A stretch of 9,690 nt of DNA from Clostridia bacterium (lineage in GTDB: Bacteria > Bacillota_A > Clostridia > Oscillospirales > CAG-272), in NCBI GenBank assembly GCA_017529175.1, contig JAFXNX010000239.1, forward strand, positions 1 through 9,690, read 5' to 3'. How positions within the stretch are numbered: position 1 is the stretch's first letter; the number at the start of each line of letters is the position of its first letter. The notes under the pieces are model-generated. The model was not told the origin of the DNA. It did no database searches and worked only from the letters and a program-made list of their open reading frames with translations. Position numbers and translations under genes: made by a program. Positions 1 to 6,777 of the stretch are shown in pieces.

Positions 1-1062
1 CTGGACGACTACAATAACACTCTGGGCACGGCGCTGAAAGGAAATGACAAACCCAACATTTTCTTCTCCTACTCCTGGATGATCGGGAACGAAAAATACG
101 ATCAGGTATTTGCCCTTGCAGAGGATCTTTCCGACAAATCTCTGTCGCTTGATCTTGACTGCATCCGCCCGGGTCTTATCAACCGCGATTCGCAAGGACA
201 CGTGCTGATGGTTCCGGTCTTCTCAAGGACTTACGGAATGCTGGTCAACAACGATCTCTTTGAAAAGGAAGGTCTTAGCGTCCCCGCCACATGGAGTGAG
301 TTGCTTGACGTATGCAAAGCGTTCAGCGACAAGGGTTACGCCAGCCCTATGATGGGATACAGCCACGACTCGTCGGGTTGTTTAATGAACACGATCGCTT
401 ATCCTCTCTTTGCTGCTACGCTTGCGGAAAATCCGGAAGCTCTCGAGCTTGCGAATAACCTTGACAGCGCGGCGGGAGAATATATGCGTCCGGCGCTTGA
501 GAAGGTCGTGGAGCTGATCGAGAACGGATGTGTTGACCTCGACGAATGCGAAAAGATCGAAGACAACTATACTAAGGTAATCCTGCGCTTCTTTGAAGGG
601 GACGTACCGATGATGATCTGCACCGGAGATACCGTATCCGGGACAAAGAAACGTGAGAGCCAGTCCGAAGCGTTCACCGCCTCTCCTTTCAAATATACGT
701 TTTCACCGATCGCGCTGACAGACGAGGGCGGCTACTTTATCGACAGTCCTTCAGTTGAGTTCTCCGTTAACAAGAACTGCGACAATCTTGATATGACGAA
801 CGAGTTTGTGCGTTTTCTGATCACAAACGACGAGCTCAACAATATGGCTTCCGTTAAGCGTTTGGTAACGCCGACAAAGGACCTCTCCTTTGACTCGGTT
901 TACGCTCCCTTCGGGCAGATGCCGTCCGAACGCATCATATCCCCGGAAGTTGTCGGCATTACGGATCCGCTGACTGTTCAAACAAGACTCGCATCTTACT
1001 ACGTCGGAAAAGGTGACGTCACCATTGACGAAGCCGTCAAGACGTACGGAAGCTTTGAATAA
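1..1062 (+). CDS. Extracellular solute-binding protein of a sugar-type ABC transporter (C-terminal part; start lies before the window)
   Basis: The reading frame is open from base 1, so the first in-window ATG (position 79) is not the true start. The 353 visible residues lack the N-terminal signal peptide and lipobox expected for the family. The sequence reads like a family 1 (MalE/UgpB-type) binding protein. Near window residues 70-105 it has the typical 'VPVFSRTYGMLVNNDLFEKE' followed by 'PATWSELLDVCKAF', meaning the protein 'sees' a ligand cleft and then the 'P-x-TW-x-E-L' signature common to these proteins. A 'FFEGDVPMMI' stretch follows near residue 190. Such proteins are tethered outside the membrane and deliver oligosaccharides or similar solutes to a permease. 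The ligand cannot be told from sequence, and no permease or ATPase is visible downstream, where a hairpin ends the unit. Fold assignment is fairly sure; substrate is unknown. Confidence 0.82.
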   Translation: MDDYNNTLGTALKGNDKPNIFFSYSWMIGNEKYDQVFALAEDLSDKSLSLDLDCIRPGLINRDSQGHVLMVPVFSRTYGMLVNNDLFEKEGLSVPATWSELLDVCKAFSDKGYASPMMGYSHDSSGCLMNTIAYPLFAATLAENPEALELANNLDSAAGEYMRPALEKVVELIENGCVDLDECEKIEDNYTKVILRFFEGDVPMMICTGDTVSGTKKRESQSEAFTASPFKYTFSPIALTDEGGYFIDSPSVEFSVNKNCDNLDMTNEFVRFLITNDELNNMASVKRLVTPTKDLSFDSVYAPFGQMPSERIISPEVVGITDPLTVQTRLASYYVGKGDVTIDEAVKTYGSFE

Positions 1063-1132
1063 TTCCGACCGGAAGTTTTTGGACAATAACTGCGCATCGG
1101 AGCGCAAGCCATAATTATTCCGACAGAGCTAT

Positions 1133-1173
1133 AAAAACACCTCTTTTGTCCGGTGGACAAAAGAGGTGTTTTT
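1133..1173. terminator. Bidirectional intrinsic terminator between convergent genes
   Basis: A perfect inverted repeat has arms 1133-1151 and 1155-1173 (19 bp each) around a 3-nt loop (GGT). The outer part of the stem is A5/T5, so either strand gives a GC-containing stem followed by a U tract. It lies 70 nt after the stop of the solute-binding protein gene and 57 nt after the stop of the minus-strand dockerin gene, as expected for a terminator serving both converging transcripts. Confidence 0.9.
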
Positions 1174-1230
1174 GAATTATACTCGGTTTTCAGAGTTGTC
1201 GGTATGAAGTGCTAAAATTCGCTTTTCAGT

Positions 1231-2859
1231 TTACTCCGCAATCACTCTCATCACCATAAGGACGTCTTTCATATTGACGTACCCGTCTGTGTTTGCATCG
1301 GCGTTCAGAAGCGACAGACCGTCGGTATCCACAAGAAGAGAGATAAACTTCTTTATTTGCAAAATATCCTTAAGGTCGACAGTGCCGTCGGCGTCAGCGT
1401 CGCCTGTTGTTTTGACAAGCAATTCAATTTGAGCGCCGCCGTTTGACAACTGTTCGTTAACACGTACGGCAAGAGAGGCAGGATCAGCAAGCGGCATTAA
1501 TTCGGGAGCTGCTTCGTAAAGGATCACAGTACCCTTTCCGTCAACTTCGCCGCGGTTTTCGAACCAGCAGTTATCGTTGCCGCCATAAGAGATACAACCG
1601 CAGTAAAACGTTCCGTCGAGCGTCAGCTTTGCGCCTTCATCGTTGATGACGCATCCGCCCATCTGGCTTTTTAAGGTCGCCCCTTCGGCAACGTTTATCG
1701 TATTATGGTTAACGATATTTCCGCCCATTGTGGTAAAGAGATTACCGCCGGACAGCACGTTTATCGTACCGCGGCTCTCAATACCCGCTTCAAGAGTCGC
1801 GCCGCCGCCTACGGTTACAGTCGCCCAGTCGGAGATACCGATCAGCGCCATCGTTTCCAGCGACTCGCCCTCGGGGATCGTAATATCGCTAACGATATAG
1901 AAGACAACGTCCATATCGCCGTTTACCGTCTCGCCCGCAACGATTCGCTCGCCCGTAATTCGCGTAGCAATCTCTTCGTAGCTTGATACGATATACTGCT
2001 TGTAAATTCCGATATCCTCCCAGTTGTCGAACCTCGTCTCCTGTCCGAGTGCTGCCATCATTTGTTCGATCATACGGTCCATATCGGATACCGGAGCGAA
2101 GTCGGGCGCGGCCTCGTACAAATAGACTTTGCCGCCTCCGGTCACGGTGCCGGAGTTTTCAAACATTATTTTACCGCCGTCAAAGCCGAGACATCCGCAC
2201 ATAAAGTCGCCGTCAAGCTGTATTATACCGCTTTCCGTATTGACGATATTGCTACCCATCTGTGACTGCATTACAGCGCCTTGATGTATCTTGAGGACGC
2301 CGTTGTTTACGGCGTTTGTACCCTGCGAAGTTGCGTAAAAGGCGCCGCTTTGCACCTCTACCGTGCCGTTGTTTGTATTGCAGCAGACAGCGTTGCCGCC
2401 GTCCTTCACTGTGATGATACCGTTGTTCGTATCGAAATCGGCGTCGAGGGCGCCTCCCTCTTCAACTATTAAGGTACCGTTGTTGATAACTTTACCGTTG
2501 GGCACCGGAGGAGTTTCCCAATCGCCCTCATATGAAGGCCAGAAGCTGCCGAGCACGCCGCCGTTTCCGACTGTGATCGTTGCAGATTTGTCGATCGTAA
2601 CGATAGTATCGTGATAGTTCTCAAGATGCGCGGCGTCATATTCTATGGTGCATTCTTCGTTCACCGTGAACTCTCCCTTTATATTTATCGCCTCGACCGG
2701 AGAGTCATTATTAAGTGCCGCTATGAGTTCCGCTTCACTCGTAACTTCGATAACGGCGCCGGACGCCGACACAGTTGACGCGCCGTACGGTATGAACGCC
2801 GCGAGCATCAATACTGCGAGTATTGAGCAGAGAGCCTTCTTTCCTATGATCTTTTTCAT
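1231..2859 (-). CDS. Secreted repeat protein with C-terminal type I dockerin
   Basis: The protein is 542 aa. The start at 2859 is chosen because AAGGGGGA lies 7 nt upstream and the product then opens with a classical signal peptide: MKKIIGKK, a hydrophobic core at about 9-24, and an ASTVSASG-like cleavage region near 28-34. A longer frame back to 3000 has no such support and would run into the upstream gene. Residues about 36-255 and 288-455 form two related halves. Each is built of short 'NNGT-I-x-V-x-x-G' repeats and ends in a module with M/Y-CGC, FEN and LYEAAP motifs. This pattern suggests a beta-solenoid. Residues 486-542 are a type I dockerin: two calcium-loop repeats (DADADGTVDLKD and DANTDGYVNMKD), each followed by a helix. 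Dockerins bind cohesins on scaffoldins or cell-surface anchors, so the protein is probably exported and assembled on a surface complex. No catalytic domain is recognised. The cohesin partner is not in the window. Confidence 0.9.
   Translation of the reverse strand: MKKIIGKKALCSILAVLMLAAFIPYGASTVSASGAVIEVTSEAELIAALNNDSPVEAINIKGEFTVNEECTIEYDAAHLENYHDTIVTIDKSATITVGNGGVLGSFWPSYEGDWETPPVPNGKVINNGTLIVEEGGALDADFDTNNGIITVKDGGNAVCCNTNNGTVEVQSGAFYATSQGTNAVNNGVLKIHQGAVMQSQMGSNIVNTESGIIQLDGDFMCGCLGFDGGKIMFENSGTVTGGGKVYLYEAAPDFAPVSDMDRMIEQMMAALGQETRFDNWEDIGIYKQYIVSSYEEIATRITGERIVAGETVNGDMDVVFYIVSDITIPEGESLETMALIGISDWATVTVGGGATLEAGIESRGTINVLSGGNLFTTMGGNIVNHNTINVAEGATLKSQMGGCVINDEGAKLTLDGTFYCGCISYGGNDNCWFENRGEVDGKGTVILYEAAPELMPLADPASLAVRVNEQLSNGGAQIELLVKTTGDADADGTVDLKDILQIKKFISLLVDTDGLSLLNADANTDGYVNMKDVLMVMRVIAE
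1234..1404 (-). other. Dockerin domain (type I) coding segment
   Basis: This segment encodes residues 486-542 of the preceding protein. The two calcium-binding loops follow the D-x-D-x-D-G-x-x-D pattern. The first is complete; the second has N in place of D at loop positions 3 and 9, which is tolerated in dockerins. The 'LKDILQIKKFI' and 'MKDVLMVMRVI' helices are the cohesin-contacting elements. The domain sits at the extreme C-terminus, as is usual for cellulosome-type proteins. Confidence 0.9.
1504..1683 (-). repeat. Internal duplication, copy 2 (residues 393-452)
   Basis: This is the counterpart of the module at 2104-2280. It starts with 'GATLKSQMGG', carries 'YCGC', 'FENRG' and 'LYEAAP', and is followed by a short linker and then the dockerin. 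The DNA copies have diverged well beyond direct recent duplication, so the duplication is old. Confidence 0.85.
2104..2280 (-). repeat. Internal duplication, copy 1 (residues 194-252)
   Basis: This encodes a module running from 'GAVMQSQMG' through 'MCGC' and 'FENSG' to 'LYEAAP'. It aligns almost without gaps to copy 2 (residues 393-452), about 199-200 residues further on. Conserved features are SQMG, a Cys-Gly-Cys pair, LDG, FEN, a K/G-V-x-LYEAAP end, and a P-x-x-D/A linker after it. Confidence 0.85.
2230..2484 (-). repeat. Tandem 18-22-residue 'NNG' repeats in the dockerin protein
   Basis: Within the coding region NNG recurs at residues 126, 145, 163 and 185, with a degenerate fifth unit near 207. 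Each is followed by an alternating hydrophobic strand (T-L-I-V, I-I-T-V, T-V-E-V, V-L-K-I) and a Gly-Gly or Gly-Ala turn. At the DNA level the plus strand carries CCGTTGTT at 2300, 2366, 2420 and 2477 (spacings 66, 54 and 57 nt). The spacing is always a multiple of three, so this is a protein-level repeat and not a CRISPR or other nucleic-acid repeat. Confidence 0.8.
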
Positions 2860-2865
2860 GATCTT

Positions 2866-2873
2866 TCCCCCTT
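2866..2873 (-). promoter_or_regulatory. Ribosome binding site setting the start of the dockerin protein
   Basis: The minus strand reads AAGGGGGA, with 7 nt between its last G and the ATG at 2859. This places the start directly before the signal peptide and rules against the longer in-frame extension up to 3000, which would add 47 residues overlapping the previous gene. Confidence 0.8.
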
Positions 2874-2914
2874 GATCTTCATTTTGAATTAAACGTTGTG
2901 TCAGACCGGCGAAG

Positions 2915-4672
2915 TCAATTTTGCGGTACGTATATCTCCATATAATCACTGCTCCACGCCCTCGTATAGCCGTGCTTGCCTGCAAATTCCTTTGCGGCAA
3001 CCATCTTTTTTGTGTCTTTGTATTTGTAATTCTTGACGTAGTTGTAATAACTCTTATTTATGACTATCACCGGATAATCCTCGGGATCTTCTATCTCATT
3101 AAGACTGTTTTTGAATTTTGAATCAGTCCACAGATCGACCCAGGTCGTCGCAAAATACGGCTTGCTGTCGGTCGCAACATAGAAGGCGGGAAAATCGCCG
3201 AGAACGATGAACTTTCTGTCCGAATACGCTCCGTCGCGGAAGAAATAATAAGCTGTGTCGAGAGACGCGGCTTTATCTTCTATGGTCTTGACGCCGTAAT
3301 AAGCGGGCGCGGCGGTGTATGTATCGAGAGTATAATACTCGAAATCGCGGTACTTCTTGACAAAGGATCTGTTGCCGAACACCCATGCCGTCCCGGCAAA
3401 TATGACAGTCGTCATGACAACGGACAGAACGGGAAGAATATATTTTATGATCCGGTTCTCACATCTTTTTCTCATTTTGATATAATTATATATGCTGCAG
3501 ACGACAGACGCGATATGCAAATATGAGATAAGCGAATTCTGGCAAAGACCGTTGGTCGTACCGATACATATCGCGACGCCGAAGCAAAGACTGACGAGCG
3601 ACGTAACGCTCAAAAACGTATCTTTTCGTCTGAAATAGAATACGAAATAGATATCGAGAATGAAAAGAAAAATACAGAATACGTTGAACCAGCTCAAATA
3701 CTTCCTCTCAAACAGAGGATCCTTTTGCGCGATCACGGTAACTATCGCCGCCGCGGCAACGGAGACGGCGCAGACCGCTCCGCGTTTGATGCCGGTATAG
3801 CGAAGGAGTATGACAGCCGCCGCCGCGATCAGTATGAGCCACAGAAGATATTCCGACGCAAGCTCGGCAAATCCCGCTGAGAAATTGTTTAAAATCTTGC
3901 GGAAAATATTTGATAAGCTGTGACCTCCCGCGCCGGTCGCGTCGCTTACGACCGCGCTGACCGATCCTGAGACAACTCCTGTGCCGGATGAGATCTTCAT
4001 TATGATCCCGCCGAGCGCCGCGCCGGCGACGCCTCCCGCTGCAAAGTACAAAAGGTCACGCCACGTTTTTTTAAAATTGCCGGTGCAGAAGATATCGTAC
4101 CATATAATAACCACAAACAGACCGGCAAACACGACGTTCGGAATCCTGAAGAAAAAGCTGAATCCGATCAAAGCACCTGACAGGATCAAAAACTTCGCAC
4201 CCTTTTCTTTCATCAGTCCCGACACGAGAAACAGCGCGGACGGAACGAGGAGCAATACGCTGAAAGAATTGTATGAGACGCCAGTCGGCATCGTTGAAAG
4301 AGTCAGCGTTCCTACAAACAGACATACGGGAAGCAAGAGCTTCGGAAGCCTCTTTTTGAACAGCCACCATACGGAAAAGACCGCTAAGTCGTACGACAAA
4401 GCTCCGAATATCTGAAATGCAAAATACTCGTGAGACGGGATGAGTTTATAGAGCAGCGCTCCGAAGAGTTTTGTTAAATACGTGCCCGAGCTCAGATCCG
4501 AAAATGAATCAAAGAATAATTTATAATTTGCAATATAATAGCTCGAGTCAGAAAAATCAATTCCGTAAAACGACATGATGAGCTGCCATCCGAAGACAAG
4601 CGACATCATAGCAACGAACAGAACAATTACGATCTTTGATTTTCTATCACTCGAAACAGCGTTTGAGACCAT
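2915..4672 (-). CDS. Polytopic membrane protein, GT-C glycosyltransferase-like
   Basis: The protein is 585 aa with roughly 11-13 hydrophobic segments between residues 12 and 432, followed by a soluble C-terminal part of about 150 residues (433-585). The first predicted extracytoplasmic loop holds an acidic 'GIDFSDSSYY' motif at 37-46. GT-C enzymes, which use polyprenyl-phosphate sugars outside the membrane, typically carry a catalytic acidic motif in that loop. That and the polytopic layout are the basis for the call; no family-specific signature confirms it. The start at 4672 is chosen because GGAGG lies 6 nt upstream; an in-frame GTG at 4711 abuts rfbB without a ribosome binding site. The gene lies 39 nt after rfbB on the same strand and is probably co-transcribed, which fits a role in adding sugars to a surface glycan or protein. 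It could instead be a flippase- or ligase-like protein or an uncharacterised membrane protein. Confidence 0.8.
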   Translation of the reverse strand: MVSNAVSSDRKSKIVIVLFVAMMSLVFGWQLIMSFYGIDFSDSSYYIANYKLFFDSFSDLSSGTYLTKLFGALLYKLIPSHEYFAFQIFGALSYDLAVFSVWWLFKKRLPKLLLPVCLFVGTLTLSTMPTGVSYNSFSVLLLVPSALFLVSGLMKEKGAKFLILSGALIGFSFFFRIPNVVFAGLFVVIIWYDIFCTGNFKKTWRDLLYFAAGGVAGAALGGIIMKISSGTGVVSGSVSAVVSDATGAGGHSLSNIFRKILNNFSAGFAELASEYLLWLILIAAAAVILLRYTGIKRGAVCAVSVAAAAIVTVIAQKDPLFERKYLSWFNVFCIFLFILDIYFVFYFRRKDTFLSVTSLVSLCFGVAICIGTTNGLCQNSLISYLHIASVVCSIYNYIKMRKRCENRIIKYILPVLSVVMTTVIFAGTAWVFGNRSFVKKYRDFEYYTLDTYTAAPAYYGVKTIEDKAASLDTAYYFFRDGAYSDRKFIVLGDFPAFYVATDSKPYFATTWVDLWTDSKFKNSLNEIEDPEDYPVIVINKSYYNYVKNYKYKDTKKMVAAKEFAGKHGYTRAWSSDYMEIYVPQN

Positions 4673-4678
4673 TAAATA

Positions 4679-4683
4679 CCTCC
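4679..4683 (-). promoter_or_regulatory. Ribosome binding site (GGAGG) deciding the start of the membrane protein
   Basis: A perfect GGAGG lies 6 nt before the ATG at 4672. It sits in the short gap after the rfbB stop codon and makes the ATG at 4672 clearly preferable to the upstream GTG at 4711. Confidence 0.85.
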
Positions 4684-4711
4684 GAGGGCGCAAAGTGCCG
4701 TCGCACGCCAC

Positions 4712-5731
4712 TCATCTTCCCGAATACATTTTTTCGTAATACTCGACGTATTCGCCGCTGATGATCCTCTCCCACCAGTCGCGGTTTTCAAGGTACCACG
4801 CCACCGTCAGCTTGATGCCGTCCGAAAACTTTGTTTCGGGATACCATCCGAGCTCACGTCTTATTTTATCGGGGTTTATCGCGTATCTGAGGTCGTGTCC
4901 TTTTCTGTCAGCAACGTAAGTTATAAGACTCTCGTCTTTTCCGAGTTCTTTAAGGATCAGCTTGACGACGTCGATATTTCTCATCTCGTTGTGACCGCCG
5001 ACGTTGTATACCTCTCCGACCTTTCCGTTTCTGATTATCAGATCTATCGCCGAACAATGGTCTTCGACGTAAAGCCAGTCGCGTACGTTGAGCCCTTGTC
5101 CGTAGACCGGAAGCGCTTTATCGTGAAGCGCGTTTATTATCATGAGCGGAATCAGTTTTTCCGGAAAATGATACGGTCCGTAATTGTTAGAACACCTTGA
5201 GATCGTGACGGGAGCTGCGTACGTTCTGTGATATGCCTGAACGAGCAGGTCCGCTGACGCTTTGCTAGCGGAATAAGGACTCGACGTATGTATGGGAGTC
5301 GTCTCCTCGAAGAACAAGTCCGGTCTGTCGAGCGGAAGATCTCCGTAAACCTCGTCAGTCGAGACCTGATGATATCTTTTAACACCGTATTTGAGCGACG
5401 CATCGAGCAGGACTTGAGTACCGAGGACATTTGTCTTGAGAAACACTTCCGGCTCAAGTATCGAACGGTCGACGTGGCTCTCGGCGGCAAAATTGACGAC
5501 GGTGTCAAAACATTCTTTCTCAAAGAGCGTGTAAACCGCTTCCCTGTCCGTGATGTCGCCCTTCACAAATTTAAATTTGTCGTTTTTCATCGCTCCCTCG
5601 AGCGTGTGAAGGTTTCCCGCGTAGGTCAGCTTATCGAGAACGACAACGCTGTCCTCCGGATGCTTTTCGAGTACGTAATAAACAAAATTACTTCCGATAA
5701 AACCGGCGCCGCCGGTGACGAGTATTTTCAT
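4712..5731 (-). CDS. rfbB: dTDP-glucose 4,6-dehydratase
   Basis: This 339-aa extended short-chain dehydrogenase converts dTDP-glucose to dTDP-4-keto-6-deoxyglucose in the cytoplasm using bound NAD. The NAD-binding glycine motif GGAGFIG is at residues 7-13. FAAESHVDRS at 81-90 is typical of the family. The catalytic S-T-D-E-V-Y-G is at 124-130 (Thr125, Asp126 and Glu127 are the dehydration residues), and the YSASK catalytic Tyr-Lys pair is at 153 and 157. SRCSNNYGPYHFPEKLIP at 178-195 and RDWLYVEDH at 217-225 are also diagnostic. Length is normal and no key residue is missing. The ATG at 5731 has AAGGAG seven bases upstream. That site overlaps the rfbA stop codon, so the two genes are probably translationally coupled. 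The product feeds the aminotransferase encoded on the other strand at 6778; no rhamnose-branch gene (rfbC or rfbD) lies in the window. Confidence 0.97.
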   Translation of the reverse strand: MKILVTGGAGFIGSNFVYYVLEKHPEDSVVVLDKLTYAGNLHTLEGAMKNDKFKFVKGDITDREAVYTLFEKECFDTVVNFAAESHVDRSILEPEVFLKTNVLGTQVLLDASLKYGVKRYHQVSTDEVYGDLPLDRPDLFFEETTPIHTSSPYSASKASADLLVQAYHRTYAAPVTISRCSNNYGPYHFPEKLIPLMIINALHDKALPVYGQGLNVRDWLYVEDHCSAIDLIIRNGKVGEVYNVGGHNEMRNIDVVKLILKELGKDESLITYVADRKGHDLRYAINPDKIRRELGWYPETKFSDGIKLTVAWYLENRDWWERIISGEYVEYYEKMYSGR

Positions 5732-5742
5732 TATCTGCTCCT

Positions 5743-6627
5743 TCAGAATTTGATTTTTCCTTCCGCAACGTCCTTGAGATACTTACCGTACTCGGACTTT
5801 CCGAGCTTTCTTGCCGCTTTGAGAACGCTGTCTTTCCCGATCCATCCGTTTCTCAGCGCTACCTCTTCGGGAACTGCGATCTTTATTCCCTGCCTTGTCT
5901 CGATCGTCTTTACGAACTGAGACGCTTCGGTCAGACTGTCGACAGTTCCGGTGTCAAGCCACGCGTATCCTCTGCCGAGAAGTTTTACCGCGAGCTTTCC
6001 TTCATCAAGATACATTCTGTTGAGATCCGTGATCTCAAGCTCTCCCCTTGCGGAAGGTTTTACCCTCTTCGCTTTTTCAACGACCGTATTGTCGTAGAAA
6101 TACAGTCCCGTGATGCAATAATTCGATTTCGGATTTTTCGGTTTTTCCTCGACGGAGAGCACCTTGCCGCTCTCGTCGAACTCAACGATACCGAATCTCC
6201 ACGGATCGTTTACGTAATATCCGAAGATCGTCGCGATCCCCTTTTCACTGTTTTCAACAGAGGAACGAAGGTTTCTTATAAATCCGCTTCCGTAAAAAAT
6301 GTTGTCGCCGAGTATCATCGCGCACGGCTCGTTTCCGATAAATTCTTCACCGATGATAAACGCTTGCGCAAGTCCGTCCGGTGACGGCTGAACTTTATAA
6401 GAAAGACTTATACCTATATCCGACCCGTCTCCGAGAAGTCGCTCGAAATTGGGAAGGTCCTGCGGAGTCGAGATGATAAGGATATCCCTGATCCCCGCCA
6501 TCATAAGCGTAGTCAGAGGATAGTATATCATCGGTTTATCATATATCGGAAGAAGCTGTTTCGATGTAACGAGAGTCATGGGATAAAGTCTCGTTCCGGA
6601 TCCGCCGGCAAGAATAATACCTTTCAT
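5743..6627 (-). CDS. rfbA: Glucose-1-phosphate thymidylyltransferase
   Basis: This 294-aa enzyme makes dTDP-glucose from dTTP and glucose-1-phosphate, the first step of the dTDP-deoxysugar pathways. The nucleotide-binding signature GGSGTRLYP is at 8-16. Metal-binding Asp is in MILGDN (Asp108). The substrate loop [19 protein letters not shown] spans 161-179, GELEITDLN is at 195-203, and WLDTGT is at 223-228 (second metal Asp225). Length and order match the RmlA/RffH family; RmlA (rhamnose) and RffH (ECA) isozymes cannot be separated by sequence alone. The ATG at 6627 is preceded by AAGGAG, 7 nt upstream. It is the first gene of the minus-strand unit, immediately downstream of the divergent promoter region, and is followed by rfbB after an 11-nt gap. 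Confidence 0.97.
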   Translation of the reverse strand: MKGIILAGGSGTRLYPMTLVTSKQLLPIYDKPMIYYPLTTLMMAGIRDILIISTPQDLPNFERLLGDGSDIGISLSYKVQPSPDGLAQAFIIGEEFIGNEPCAMILGDNIFYGSGFIRNLRSSVENSEKGIATIFGYYVNDPWRFGIVEFDESGKVLSVEEKPKNPKSNYCITGLYFYDNTVVEKAKRVKPSARGELEITDLNRMYLDEGKLAVKLLGRGYAWLDTGTVDSLTEASQFVKTIETRQGIKIAVPEEVALRNGWIGKDSVLKAARKLGKSEYGKYLKDVAEGKIKF

Positions 6628-6655
6628 AGATCGACTCCTTATGTTTTATTATTTT

Positions 6656-6684
6656 ATTTTATCACATTTTATATAAAAAAGCAA
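6656..6684 (-). promoter_or_regulatory. Candidate promoter for the rfbA unit
   Basis: On the minus strand a TTGCTT box (6684-6679) and TAAAAT (6661-6656) are separated by 17 bp, about 30 nt before the rfbA ATG. An overlapping alternative is TTGAGC (6697-6692) with TATAAA (6673-6668) at 18-bp spacing. Both match only in part, and the region is very AT-rich, so the exact promoter is uncertain even though a promoter for rfbA is expected here. Confidence 0.45.
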
Positions 6685-6708
6685 CATTTAAGCTCAATTA
6701 GCGTGATG

Positions 6709-6737
6709 TTGACAAAAGCCCTTATTTATTATATACT
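6709..6737 (+). promoter_or_regulatory. Strong sigma-A-type promoter for the aminotransferase unit
   Basis: A consensus -35 TTGACA (6709-6714) and a -10 TATACT (6732-6737, 5 of 6 matches) are separated by exactly 17 bp. Transcription should start near 6744 and give a leader of about 34 nt before the ATG at 6778. This is the best promoter match in the window and lies back to back with the rfbA promoter region, so both halves of the sugar-nucleotide pathway could respond to the same regulation. Confidence 0.85.
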
Positions 6738-6777
6738 AATATAGATTAACTTTAAATTGACAATAGCGGAAGTGTTT

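Noticed and set aside
1091..1107. TGCGC...GCGCA small hairpin after the solute-binding protein gene
   Set aside because: Only 5 bp of stem and no following T run; the strong hairpin at 1133-1173 is the better terminator.
2300..2484. Regularly spaced CCGTTGTT motifs as a possible CRISPR-like or iteron array
   Set aside because: The motif is only 8 bases, spacing is irregular but always in multiples of three, and it encodes the NNG repeats of a secreted protein.
2881..2914. Minus-strand CTGACA box as a private promoter for the dockerin gene
   Set aside because: No acceptable -10 hexamer lies at a 16-18-bp distance, so the evidence is too weak to report as a promoter.
2860..3000. A 47-residue N-terminal extension of the dockerin protein
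   Set aside because: It overlaps the end of the membrane protein gene, has no ribosome binding site, and would bury the signal peptide that begins at 2859.
3981..4415. A 144-codon plus-strand open frame inside the membrane protein gene
   Set aside because: The composition is that of an antisense shadow of a hydrophobic protein; no ribosome binding site or recognisable domain is seen.
4673..4711. GTG start giving 13 more residues on the membrane protein
   Set aside because: GGAGG is placed exactly for the ATG at 4672, and the GTG has no such site.
5288..5920. A 210-codon plus-strand open frame opposite rfbB/rfbA
   Set aside because: Both rfbB and rfbA are full-length, well-conserved genes with intact motifs on the minus strand; the plus frame is an antisense shadow with no family resemblance.
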